Below, piece after piece: positions 7,890 through 15,971 of a stretch of DNA of 33,014 nucleotides. How positions within the stretch are numbered: the first letter of the stretch is position 1; every line of letters begins with the position of its first letter. The notes beneath the pieces were generated by a model. The model saw only the letters and a program-made list of their open reading frames with translations, ran no database searches and had not been told where the DNA came from. Origin of the DNA: Enhydrobacter sp. (lineage in GTDB: Bacteria > Pseudomonadota > Alphaproteobacteria > Reyranellales > Reyranellaceae); NCBI GenBank assembly GCA_026126105.1, contig JAHCJV010000069.1:1-33014 (forward strand). Direction: 5' to 3'. The translations under genes were made by a program, and so were the position numbers.

Positions 7890-8903
7890 ATGCTGAAACT
7901 CCTGCTGTCACGGTTGGCGACGGCGGTCCCCAGCGTCGTCGGGGTGCTAATCGTCACCTTCATGCTCACGCGCCTGTTGCCGGGCGACCCGGCGGCGTAT
8001 TTCGCAGGGCTCGCCGCCAGCCCGCAGGCGATCGCGGAGGTCCGCACCAAGCTCGGCCTGGACAAGTCGCTGCCCGAGCAGTTCGTGGCCTACATCGTCG
8101 ACTTGGCGCACGGCAATCTCGGCAACTCGCTCAGCACCGGCCAGCCCGTGGCGGCCGAGATCGTCAACCGCCTGCCGGCCTCCGCCGAGCTCACCCTCGT
8201 GGCGCTATTCGTCGCCGTTGCCATCGCCATTCCGCTCGGCGTGCTGGCGGCAGTGAAGCAGGGCACCTGGATCGACCATCTCTGCCGGGTCGTAACGACG
8301 GCTGGCGTGTCGTTGCCGGTATTCTTCACCGGGCTGCTTTTGGCCTATGTCTTCTACTATCTGCTGCAGATCGCGCCGGCCCCGACCGGCCGGCTCGACG
8401 TCTTTATCTCGGCGCCGCCGGACATCACGGGCTTCTACCTTGTCGATTCGCTACTGACCGGCAACGCGGAAACCTTCTGGAGTGCTCTGAAGCAGCTTGC
8501 GCTGCCGGCCATCTCCATGGCGATCTTCTCGCTGGCGCCGCTCGCGCGTATGACGCGCGGCTCGATGCTCGCGGTGCTGGGCAGCGACTTCGTGCGCACC
8601 GCGCGGGCGAGCGGGCTCAGCTCCCGCACCGTCATATTCACCTATGCCTTCCGCAACGCCGTGCTGCCGGTGATCACGACCCTGGGCATGGTCTTCTCCT
8701 TCCTTCTCGGCGCCAACGTGCTGGTCGAGACGGTGTTCGCCTGGCCGGGCATCGGCCTTTATGCCGTCAACGCATTGATTACGTCCGACTACGCGCCCGT
8801 GCAGGGCTTCGTGCTCACCATGGCAGTGCTCTATGTCGTGCTGAACCTGATAATCGACCTCCTCTACGGGCTGGTCGATCCGCGCGTAAGGCTGGACGCC
8901 TGA
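7890..8903 (+). CDS. ABC transporter permease (DppB/GsiC-like)
   Basis: Inner-membrane channel subunit of 337 residues with six predicted membrane helices and a long periplasmic stretch after helix 1, as in DppB (339 residues). Seen: the N-terminal GVLIVTFMLTRLLPGDPA segment typical of this subunit, and the cytoplasmic EAA-type coupling loop DFVRTARASGLSSR...FRNAVLPVIT (about 231-262) that docks on the ATPase. It begins 22 bases after the binding protein stop with a GAAGG ribosome site. Its partner permease follows after one base. Confidence 0.95.
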   Translation: MLKLLLSRLATAVPSVVGVLIVTFMLTRLLPGDPAAYFAGLAASPQAIAEVRTKLGLDKSLPEQFVAYIVDLAHGNLGNSLSTGQPVAAEIVNRLPASAELTLVALFVAVAIAIPLGVLAAVKQGTWIDHLCRVVTTAGVSLPVFFTGLLLAYVFYYLLQIAPAPTGRLDVFISAPPDITGFYLVDSLLTGNAETFWSALKQLALPAISMAIFSLAPLARMTRGSMLAVLGSDFVRTARASGLSSRTVIFTYAFRNAVLPVITTLGMVFSFLLGANVLVETVFAWPGIGLYAVNALITSDYAPVQGFVLTMAVLYVVLNLIIDLLYGLVDPRVRLDA

Positions 8904-8904
8904 C

Positions 8905-9750
8905 ATGATCGCGATGGTCCGCCACGCCCGTTACGTGCTCTCGGAGAACCCTGTTACGGGCCTTTCCTTCGCCCTGTTCGCGCTGTTTCTGTTCGCGGCG
9001 ATCTTCGGGCCGGCGATCGCGCCTTATAATCCGCTGCAGTCGGATGCGGCGAACGCACTCCAGGCGCCGTCGGCGGCGCACTGGTTCGGCACCGACCAGC
9101 TCGGCCGCGACATCTTCAGCCGTGTGCTGGTGGCGACCCGGCTCGACCTCACCATAGCCTTCTCCTCGGTGATCCTGGCGTTCATGCTGGGCGCGTTATC
9201 GGGTGTGGCGGCGGGATATTTCGGGGGCTGGACCGACCGCATCGTCGGCCGCCTTGCCGACACGATCATGGCCTTTCCGCTGTTCGTGCTGGCCATGGGC
9301 ATCGTCGCGGCGCTCGGCAACAAGGTGATCAACATCGTGCTGGCCACGGCGATCATCAATTTCCCGCTCTATGTCCGCGTTGCGCGGGCCGAGGCCAACG
9401 TGCGGCGCGATGCGGGCTTCGTCGAGGCGGCGCGTCTTTCGGGCAACGGGGAGGCCCGCGTTCTGCTGGGACACGTCCTCCCCAACATCATGCCGATCAT
9501 GATGGTGCAGATGTCGCTCACGATGGGATACGCGATCCTGAACGCCGCCGGGCTCTCCTTCATCGGCCTCGGCGTAAAGCCGCCGGATGCGGAGTGGGGC
9601 ATCATGGTCGCCGAAGGCGCCAACTTCATCCAGTCCGGCGAATGGTGGATCGCGCTCTTTCCAGGCGCGACGCTGATGCTCGCGGTGTTCTGCTTCAACC
9701 TGCTGGGCGACGGGCTGCGCGACATCATCGATCCGAGGCAGCGTACGTGA
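8905..9750 (+). CDS. ABC transporter permease (DppC/GsiD-like)
   Basis: Second channel subunit, 281 residues. The N-terminal OppC_N region carries the first membrane helix and ends in the family hallmark WFGTDQLGRDIFSR (about 55-70). The coupling loop EAARLSGNGEARVLLGHVLPN (about 172-192) and the downstream SFIGLGVKPPDAEWG motif are intact. The gene starts one base after the stop of the first permease, and its TGA overlaps the GTG start of the first ATPase, so the transporter subunits are translationally coupled. Confidence 0.95.
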   Translation: MIAMVRHARYVLSENPVTGLSFALFALFLFAAIFGPAIAPYNPLQSDAANALQAPSAAHWFGTDQLGRDIFSRVLVATRLDLTIAFSSVILAFMLGALSGVAAGYFGGWTDRIVGRLADTIMAFPLFVLAMGIVAALGNKVINIVLATAIINFPLYVRVARAEANVRRDAGFVEAARLSGNGEARVLLGHVLPNIMPIMMVQMSLTMGYAILNAAGLSFIGLGVKPPDAEWGIMVAEGANFIQSGEWWIALFPGATLMLAVFCFNLLGDGLRDIIDPRQRT

Positions 9751-10715
9751 GCGCTATCCCCGCACTGGCCGTCGACAATCTTTCGGTCGAATTCCGCACG
9801 CGCTCGGGCATCGTGAAGGTCCTCGAGCACGTGAGCTTTTCGGTCGGCAAGGGCGAGACGATCGCGCTGGTGGGCGAGTCGGGATCGGGCAAGTCGGTCA
9901 CCGCCTTCGCCGTCATGGGCATCCTCGATGCCGCCGGCAAGGTGACCTCCGGCACGGCGATGTTCGGCGGCTCCGATCTCCTAAAGCAGTCGGAACGCGA
10001 CCTGGCCGAGCTGCGCGGTCGCGAGCTGTCGATGATCTTCCAGAACCCGCGCACCGCGCTGAACCCGATCCGCCGCGTCGGTCAGCAGATTGCCGATGTG
10101 CTGGTGCGCCACGGCGGTGCCACGCGCGCCGATGCGCCCAAGCTCGCGATCGAGATGCTGAAGAAGGTGCGCATTCCAGATCCCGAGCGTCGCGCCGAAG
10201 CGTACCCCTTCGAGATGTCGGGCGGCATGTGCCAGCGCATCATGATCGCCATCGCACTCGCCTGCCGGCCGGCGTTGCTGATCGCCGACGAGCCGACAAC
10301 CGGCCTCGACGTCACCACCCAGGCCGTGATCATGGACCTGATCGGCGAGCTGGGCCGCGATTCCGGCATGGCGACAATCTTCATCACGCACGATCTCGCG
10401 CTCGCCGCCGAGTATTGCGACCGCATTGTCGTCATGCATGCCGGCCACATCGTAGAATCGGCACCGAGCCAGACGCTGTTTGCAGACCCGCGCCATCCCT
10501 ACACGGCCAAGCTCCTGGCAGCGACGCCGGGCGAAACCGCATCGCTCGCCGAGCTTGTGTCCATCCCCGGCAACCTGCCGGACCTGCGCCGTGAGGACCT
10601 GCCAGCCTGTCGCTATAGCGGCCGTTGCGAGCGCTTGGTAGGCCGCTGTGCCGAGCCCCTGCCGCATCAAACGATAGGCGACCGCCACGGGATCGCCTGC
10701 TGGAATCCGCTGTGA
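9747..10715 (+). CDS. ABC transporter ATP-binding protein (DppD-like)
   Basis: Cytoplasmic ATPase subunit of 322 residues. Seen: Walker A GESGSGKS (43-50), signature MSGGMCQR, Walker B LLIADEPTTGLD, and the H-loop FITHDLALA. The C-terminus holds the oligopeptide-ATPase extension with HPYTAKLLAATPG and a Cys-rich CRYSGRC...RCAEPLP segment that can bind an iron-sulfur cluster in some DppD proteins. The GTG start at 9747 overlaps the preceding TGA (GTGA); a longer open frame upstream only reads through the permease gene. The signature motif has Met-Cys after SGG in place of the usual Gln pair, a mild variation. Confidence 0.95.
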   Translation: MSAIPALAVDNLSVEFRTRSGIVKVLEHVSFSVGKGETIALVGESGSGKSVTAFAVMGILDAAGKVTSGTAMFGGSDLLKQSERDLAELRGRELSMIFQNPRTALNPIRRVGQQIADVLVRHGGATRADAPKLAIEMLKKVRIPDPERRAEAYPFEMSGGMCQRIMIAIALACRPALLIADEPTTGLDVTTQAVIMDLIGELGRDSGMATIFITHDLALAAEYCDRIVVMHAGHIVESAPSQTLFADPRHPYTAKLLAATPGETASLAELVSIPGNLPDLRREDLPACRYSGRCERLVGRCAEPLPHQTIGDRHGIACWNPL

Positions 10716-11665
10716 CTGGCCTGCTCGAAATAAGCCAGCTGGCCAAGCGCTTCGAAGTCGGCGGCAAGCGTCTGCTCTACGCGGTCGACGAGGTGACCTT
10801 CACCATCGGCAAGGGCGAAACAGTTGGCTTGGTGGGAGAATCGGGCTGCGGCAAGTCCACGCTTGTCCGCCTGATCAACCGCCTGCTCGACCCGACGTCT
10901 GGCAGCATCCGCCTCGGTGACACAGACCTCGCCGCGATCCGCGCCAGCGGCTTTGCCGGCAACACCAACCGCCGGCGTGTCCAGATGGTCTTCCAGGACG
11001 CGGGCGACTCGCTCAATCCTCGCTTCACCGCGTTTCATGCCATCGCCGATCCGCTGCGCCGCTTGAAGAGCCTGTCGGGCGTCGCGCTGACGGCGCGGGT
11101 CGAGGCGCTGGCCGACATGACCGGCCTGCCGCGCACGCTGCTGACCCGCTTTCCGCACCAGCTTTCGGGTGGCCAGAAGGCGAGGGTGGGCATCGCCCGC
11201 GCCATCGCGGTGGAGCCGGAGCTGTTGATCCTCGACGAGCCGACGGCGGCACTCGACGTCTCGGTGCAAGTCGTGATCCTGCAACTGCTGCAGACGCTGA
11301 AGCGCGAGCTCGGCATGAGCTACCTGTTCGTGAGCCACGACCTCAACGTCGTGCGCCTGCTGTGCGACCGGGTGCTGGTGATGTATCTCGGCAAGATCGT
11401 CGAGGCCGGGCCGGCCAGTGAGGTCTTTGCCGATGCCAAGCATCCCTACACGCGTGCCTTGATCTCGGCGATTCCGCAGGCCGATCCCGACAAGCGAGTC
11501 GGGCGGCTGCGGCTCGGCGGCGAGCCGCGCAGCCCGATCGATCCCGATCCCAAGGTCTGTCGCTTCTACGGCCGCTGCCCTACGGGCGAGCCACGCTGTG
11601 CCGAACAGATGCCGGCCTTGCGCGACGTAGGCCCGGACAGGCAAGTTGCCTGCCACTTTGCTTAG
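10712..11665 (+). CDS. ABC transporter ATP-binding protein (DppF-like)
   Basis: Second ATPase subunit, 317 residues. Seen: Walker A GESGCGKST, a Q-loop in MVFQDAGDSLNPR, signature LSGGQKARVGIARAI, Walker B LLILDEPTAALD, H-loop FVSHDLNVV, and the C-terminal oligopeptide-type extension with HPYTRALISAIP and a Cys-rich tail (CRFYGRCP...RCAEQ). It starts at a GTG that overlaps the TGA of the first ATPase. This completes a full heteromeric importer: one receptor, two permeases and two ATPases. Confidence 0.95.
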   Translation: MTGLLEISQLAKRFEVGGKRLLYAVDEVTFTIGKGETVGLVGESGCGKSTLVRLINRLLDPTSGSIRLGDTDLAAIRASGFAGNTNRRRVQMVFQDAGDSLNPRFTAFHAIADPLRRLKSLSGVALTARVEALADMTGLPRTLLTRFPHQLSGGQKARVGIARAIAVEPELLILDEPTAALDVSVQVVILQLLQTLKRELGMSYLFVSHDLNVVRLLCDRVLVMYLGKIVEAGPASEVFADAKHPYTRALISAIPQADPDKRVGRLRLGGEPRSPIDPDPKVCRFYGRCPTGEPRCAEQMPALRDVGPDRQVACHFA

Positions 11666-11688
11666 GTCACTTTGCACGAGGGGGAAAC

Positions 11689-11877
11689 GTGGCTGACGAA
11701 AAGCCTGATGTCGCGCGCTGGGTCGATGAGGGAGCCAAGGCGATCGGTCTCGTGATCGCGCCGGAATACCGCGCCAATGTGATCCTGAACGTCGAGCGTT
11801 CACTTGCGATCGCCCAGCCGCTGCTGGCGGTCGAGCTCGATGACGAATTGACTTCGCTGCCGGTCTACCGGCCATGA
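11689..11877 (+). CDS. atzG: AtzG-like small subunit (DUF4089; HpxX-like)
   Basis: Small protein of 62 residues, in the size range of AtzG. AtzG/HpxX proteins form a heterotetramer with the AtzE-type amidase and are needed for a soluble, active enzyme; they resemble a vestigial GatC. Seen: an amphipathic helix, the APEYRANVILNVERSLAIAQPLL core that defines DUF4089, and an acidic, hydrophobic tail. The GTG start at 11689 follows a strong GAGGGGG ribosome site. The last four bases (ATGA) overlap the atzE start, the expected arrangement for co-translated partners. Genes this short are easily missed, but the family pattern and coupling make this one convincing. Confidence 0.85.
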   Translation: MADEKPDVARWVDEGAKAIGLVIAPEYRANVILNVERSLAIAQPLLAVELDDELTSLPVYRP

Positions 11878-13256
11878 GCGATCCCCTGTCGAAGGCCGCA
11901 ACGGCGGCCGAGATCGCTCGCGCCGTTGCGAGCGGCGCGGTAACGGCCACCGCCGTCGTCGAGGCAGCGCTGAAGCGCATTGAGGCGGCCGAGCCGACTG
12001 TCAACGCCTTCACTGACATCGTGGCCGAGCGCGCGACGAAGCGCGCTGCCGGAATTGATGCCGGCAAGGTCAAGGGCCCGCTTGCCGGCGTGCCGTTCGC
12101 CGTCAAGAACCTGTTCGACATCGAGGGCTTGCCGACGCGCGCCGGCTCGAAGATCAACATCGATGGCCCGAAGGCTGCGCGCGATGGCGCGCTGGTGCGC
12201 AAGCTCGAAGACGCCGGCGCCATTCTCGTCGGCGGTCTCAACATGGGCGAATACGCCTACGACTTCACCGGCGAGAACGCGCATTACGGCCCGTCGCGCA
12301 ATCCGCACGATCCGACGCGCATGACCGGCGGCTCGTCGGGCGGCTCGGGGGCCGCTGTCGCGGCGGGCGAGGTGCCGATCGCACTGGGCTCCGACACCAA
12401 TGGGTCGATCCGCGTGCCGTCGTCGCTGTGCGGCCTGTTCGGGCTGAAGCCGACCTATGGACGGCTGAGCCGTGCCGGCTCGTTTCCGTTCGTGGACGCC
12501 TTCGACCATCTCGGCCCGCTGGCCCGTTCGGCCGAGGACCTCGCTCTCTCGTTCGACGCGATGCAGGGCTGGGACCCCGAGGATCCGGCCTGCACCGATC
12601 GCGACATCGAGCCGACTCTCCCGACGCTGCACGACGGAATAGACCGCCTGAGGATCGCGATCGTCGGCGACTACTTCGCCAAAGGCGGTGAGCCCGAGTG
12701 CTTCGAGGCCGTGGCGACTGTGGCGAAGGCGTTAGGCGCGACTAGGACGATCGTGCTGCCCAATGCCGCCGCTGCGCGCTCGGCAGCCTATGTCATCACC
12801 GCGATGGAAGGAGGGCAGCTTCATCTGCCACGGCTCAAGACGCGGCCGCAGGATTTCGACCCCGACACGCGCGAACGCCTGATGGCCGGCAACCTGCTGC
12901 CGGGCTCCTGGTACGTAAAGGCGCAACGTTTCCGCCGCCAGTATCGCGCCGAGGTGCTGAAGCTGTTCGACGAGGTCGACATCATGCTGGCGCCGGCGAC
13001 GCCGTGCAGCGCCCCTAGGCTCGGCCAGGTGATGATGACCATCGGCGGCGTCGAGCTGCCGGTGCGCGCCAACCTCGGGCTGTTCACCCAGCCGATCTCC
13101 TTCATCGGCCTGCCGGTTGTCGCCGTCCCGACGCGCAAGGCGGGCGCGATGCCGATCGGCGTCCAGGTGATCGCGCGGCCGTTCAACGAGGCGGCGGCGC
13201 TGCGGGTGGCGGCGTTCCTGGAGAAGCAAGGCGTCTGCGTCTCGACACCGGCTTGA
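11874..13256 (+). CDS. atzE: AtzE-family amidase (1-carboxybiuret hydrolase / HpxY-like)
   Basis: Amidase-signature enzyme of 460 residues, the size of AtzE (457). Catalytic Lys78 (FAVKNLFD), cis-Ser154 (TGGSSGGS) and nucleophile Ser178 (SDTNGSIR) are present with the standard 24-residue Ser-Ser spacing. AtzE with AtzG converts 1-carboxybiuret to 1,3-dicarboxyurea and ammonia in cyanuric acid breakdown. The close relative HpxY acts in oxalurate use. Synteny with a DUF4089 gene before and a DUF3225 gene after it is the hallmark of this clade and separates it from GatA. Which carboxy-urea it acts on here cannot be told, because no ring-opening hydrolase lies nearby. Confidence 0.88.
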   Translation: MSDPLSKAATAAEIARAVASGAVTATAVVEAALKRIEAAEPTVNAFTDIVAERATKRAAGIDAGKVKGPLAGVPFAVKNLFDIEGLPTRAGSKINIDGPKAARDGALVRKLEDAGAILVGGLNMGEYAYDFTGENAHYGPSRNPHDPTRMTGGSSGGSGAAVAAGEVPIALGSDTNGSIRVPSSLCGLFGLKPTYGRLSRAGSFPFVDAFDHLGPLARSAEDLALSFDAMQGWDPEDPACTDRDIEPTLPTLHDGIDRLRIAIVGDYFAKGGEPECFEAVATVAKALGATRTIVLPNAAAARSAAYVITAMEGGQLHLPRLKTRPQDFDPDTRERLMAGNLLPGSWYVKAQRFRRQYRAEVLKLFDEVDIMLAPATPCSAPRLGQVMMTIGGVELPVRANLGLFTQPISFIGLPVVAVPTRKAGAMPIGVQVIARPFNEAAALRVAAFLEKQGVCVSTPA

Positions 13257-13266
13257 GGAGCATTTC

Positions 13267-13665
13267 ATGGATATCAACATCCCGTCGGTCGTTGCGGAAG
13301 TCACGGCTGCGTTCAACCGCTACGAGACGGCGCTCAACACCAACGATGTTGCCACGCTCGACGAGCTGTTCTGGAACAGCCCGCATACCCTGCGCTACGG
13401 CGTCGGCGAGCAGCTCTACGGCTACGACCAGATCGCCGCCTTCCGCGCCGGCCGCGATCCCGGCTTCGTGGTCGGGCGCGACCTGCTGAAGCTGTGGATC
13501 GTCACCTACGGTCATGATTTTGGCACGGCGAACTGCGAGTTCCGTCGTCACGGCGCCACGCGAAACGGCCGCCAGAGCCACACCTGGATGCGGACGCCCG
13601 AGGGTTGGCGTATCGTGGCCGCACACGTCTCGCTGCTGGGCGAGGCGACGGTCATGAAAAGTTAA
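13267..13665 (+). CDS. atzH: AtzH/HpxZ-like protein (DUF3225, cystatin/SnoaL-like fold)
   Basis: Protein of 132 residues with the cone-shaped alpha+beta fold pattern: an N-terminal helix pair (VAEVTAAFNRYETALNTND), WNSPHTLRYGVGEQLYGYDQI, and a C-terminal strand WRIVAAHVSLL. AtzH of the cyanurate pathway has been linked to decarboxylation of 1,3-dicarboxyurea to allophanate; HpxZ is its homologue in oxalurate clusters. It sits 10 bases after atzE with a GAGGAG ribosome site seven bases before the ATG. Its product would be the substrate of the AtzF encoded on the other side of the importer, which ties the two halves of the island together. Confidence 0.85.
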   Translation: MDINIPSVVAEVTAAFNRYETALNTNDVATLDELFWNSPHTLRYGVGEQLYGYDQIAAFRAGRDPGFVVGRDLLKLWIVTYGHDFGTANCEFRRHGATRNGRQSHTWMRTPEGWRIVAAHVSLLGEATVMKS

Positions 13666-13683
13666 ATCATCCCGGGAGGGCGC

Positions 13684-15411
13684 ATGGCAGCCCAATACGA
13701 CGTGGTGGTGCGCAATGGCACGGTGCTCGACGGCACTGGCGGCGATCCACGCGAGGCCGATGTTGCGATTCAGGACGGCCGCATCGCCGCCGTAGGGCGT
13801 GTCGCCGGTTCGGGCCGTGAGGAGATCGACGCCAAGGGTCTCGCCGTGACGCCGGGCTTCGTCGACGTCCACACCCACTACGACGGCCAGGCGACCTGGG
13901 ACGAGCGCTTTTCGCCCTCATCGGGCCACGGCGTCACGACGGTGCTGATGGGCAATTGCGGCGTCGGCTTTGCGCCGTGCCGGCCGCAGGACCGCCAGAC
14001 CCTGATGAAAGTGATGGAGGGGGTCGAGGACATCCCCGAGATCGTCATGCAGGAAGGCGTGCCGTGGAACTGGCAGACTTTCCCCGAGTATCTCGATGCC
14101 CTGGCCGCGCGGCGATGCGACATCGATTTCGCCGCCCAGGTGCCGCACGCGCCGCTGCGCGTCTTCGTCATGGGCCAGCGCGGCGTCGACCGCGAGCCGG
14201 CGACGGCGCAGGACATGGCCGCAATGGCGGCGCTCGTCGAGGAAGGGCTCGCCGCCGGCGCGCTCGGCTTTTCGACCTCGCGCTCGCTGTTTCATCGCAC
14301 GCCCGAAGGCGTGCTGACCCCGACCATTACCGCCGCCGAGGAGGAGCTGACCGCGATCGCCCGCGGCATGGGCCGCGCGGCCAAGGGCGTGATCCAGCTG
14401 CTCGACGATTTCGCGGACACGACCGACGAAGGGTCGACCGAGTTCGCCATGCTGCGACGGCTGGTCGAGACGTCGGGCCGGCCGCTTTCCTTCACCCTGC
14501 TCGACATCTCGATCTATCCCGGCCGGTGGAAGACGCTGTTGCGCGAAGTCGAGCGGGCCAACCGCGACGGACTGGCGATCCGTGGCCAGGTTGCGGGCCG
14601 GCCGGTCGCGCTGCTGTACGGGCTCGAGCTGTCGTTCAACCCGTTCTCGACCTGTCCGAGCTACGTCGGGGTCGCCGGCCTGGCCCTGGAGCAGAAGCTC
14701 GCGAAGCTGCGCGATCCGGCGATGCGAGCGAGGCTGCTGGCCGAGGAGCCGACCTATCGCAATCCGCAGATGCTCGCCTTCATGCGCAGCGTCGGCAACA
14801 TGTACGTGCTGGGCGATCCGCCGAACTACACCCCGCCGCGCGAGCAGCGGCTCGATGCGCGGGCGGAGAAGGCCGGTGTCACGCCGCTGGAGCTGGCCTA
14901 CGACCTGCTGGTGTCGGGCGACGGCCGTACCATCCTGTTCCATCCCGGCGCGAACTACACGGACGCGTCGGATGCCAATATGGCGAGCATGCTGCATCAC
15001 GACCATACGGTGATGGCGCTGGGCGACGGCGGCGCGCACTACGGCATGATCTGCGACGCGAGCTACACCACGCATGCGCTGACCTACTGGACGCGCGACC
15101 GTGCGGGCGAGCGCTGGTCGCTGCCGTGGGCGGTGAAGCAGCTCACCGACACGCCGGCGCGCATGATCGGCCTGGGCGATCGCGGCCGGCTGACGCCCGG
15201 CTACAAGGCCGACCTGAACGTGATCGATCTCGACAACCTGCGAGTCGCGGCACCGCATCCGGTGCACAATCTGCCGGGCGGCGGCCGCCGCCTCGAGCAG
15301 AAGGCCGAAGGCTATCGCGCGACCGTGGTCGGCGGCGCGATCACCTACCGAGACGGCGAGTTCACAGGGGCTTTGCCGGGCCGCCTCGTCCGCGGCGCGC
15401 GGTCGGTCTAG
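13684..15411 (+). CDS. D-aminoacylase-like amidohydrolase (amidohydrolase family 3)
   Basis: TIM-barrel amidohydrolase of 575 residues, in the N-acyl-D-amino-acid deacylase group. Seen: an N-terminal beta-sandwich strand ending in DGRIAAVG, HTHYDGQ with metal ligands His63 and His65, MGNCGVGFAPC with Cys92 where D-aminoacylases have their bridging Cys, the late GDGGAHYG with the catalytic Asp, and the C-terminal ADLNVIDL strand. The two His ligands of the tightly bound zinc in classical D-aminoacylase (SHxK and DxYPY regions) are not recognisable; SFTLLD stands at the first place. It starts 18 bases after atzH with GGGAGGG, so it is the last gene of the importer operon and may supply a substrate to AtzE. 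The true substrate is unknown. Confidence 0.85.
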   Translation: MAAQYDVVVRNGTVLDGTGGDPREADVAIQDGRIAAVGRVAGSGREEIDAKGLAVTPGFVDVHTHYDGQATWDERFSPSSGHGVTTVLMGNCGVGFAPCRPQDRQTLMKVMEGVEDIPEIVMQEGVPWNWQTFPEYLDALAARRCDIDFAAQVPHAPLRVFVMGQRGVDREPATAQDMAAMAALVEEGLAAGALGFSTSRSLFHRTPEGVLTPTITAAEEELTAIARGMGRAAKGVIQLLDDFADTTDEGSTEFAMLRRLVETSGRPLSFTLLDISIYPGRWKTLLREVERANRDGLAIRGQVAGRPVALLYGLELSFNPFSTCPSYVGVAGLALEQKLAKLRDPAMRARLLAEEPTYRNPQMLAFMRSVGNMYVLGDPPNYTPPREQRLDARAEKAGVTPLELAYDLLVSGDGRTILFHPGANYTDASDANMASMLHHDHTVMALGDGGAHYGMICDASYTTHALTYWTRDRAGERWSLPWAVKQLTDTPARMIGLGDRGRLTPGYKADLNVIDLDNLRVAAPHPVHNLPGGGRRLEQKAEGYRATVVGGAITYRDGEFTGALPGRLVRGARSV

Positions 15412-15959
15412 CGCGGGGCCGGCCCAGCCGACAGTGGCATGCCCTTGGCGACCGCGTTGATGTCGTAGGGTTCCTCCTGCAAGGATTCGGCCGCCCACAT
15501 GCTGCGTTCGGCCGTGAGGAACGGGCCGTCATAGACGTGGATAGCCGCGCTGATCTTGCCGAGCGGATTGACCACGGAATGCACGATGTCGGGGCCGAGC
15601 AGCGTCACGTCACCGGTCCCCAGCGCTTCACCTCCAGCGGGCCGGATCGCGAACTTCGAGCCGTCGTTCGTGCGGCGCCAGAAGGTGTTGTCCTCGCGGC
15701 CGCCATACATGCCGATCACCGCACTCATCCGATGATCGTGCGGCAGGGTGACCTGCATCGGCGCCCACGCCAGGGTCAGCACGGTCAGGTCGGGCGCACG
15801 GTGCAGCACCCTGACACCCGGCTTCTCCGGCTCGCCTAGAGCCCGCAGCACAGCTGCAGGATCGGAGACTGCGCGCGCCATGACATCGCGCATCGCCTTG
15901 CGCGAGCGCTCGCCGAGTGTCGCGCGCAAGTCGGCGACGAACTGATCGACACTGAACAT
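15408..15959 (-). CDS. Cysteine-dioxygenase-like cupin metalloprotein
   Basis: Single-domain cupin of 183 residues. An N-terminal helical part (1-45) precedes a double-stranded beta helix with PHDHRMSAVIG (His74, His76), GREDNTFWRR, and IVHSVVNPLGK (His127), then HVYDG (His141). The HxH...H set matches the three-His iron site of thiol dioxygenases and of the COG5553 metal-dependent enzymes. The substrate is unknown; thiol oxygenation is a guess from fold alone. The ATG has a GGGAGG ribosome site. It is the last gene of a leftward unit after an RraA-like gene (12-base gap), and its stop overlaps the stop of the amidohydrolase gene on the other strand by four bases. Confidence 0.75.
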   Translation of the reverse strand: MFSVDQFVADLRATLGERSRKAMRDVMARAVSDPAAVLRALGEPEKPGVRVLHRAPDLTVLTLAWAPMQVTLPHDHRMSAVIGMYGGREDNTFWRRTNDGSKFAIRPAGGEALGTGDVTLLGPDIVHSVVNPLGKISAAIHVYDGPFLTAERSMWAAESLQEEPYDINAVAKGMPLSAGPAPR

Positions 15960-15971
15960 GGTCCCGCCTCC

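Noticed and set aside
6584..8065. 493-codon open frame on the minus strand under the binding-protein gene.
   Set aside because: It is antisense to a clear SBP_bac_5 gene and has no motif of its own.
13918..15839. Large open frames on both strands across the amidohydrolase gene (526 and 627 codons).
   Set aside because: Composition is Arg/Ala/Gly-rich shadow coding; the amidohydrolase frame carries all the conserved motifs.
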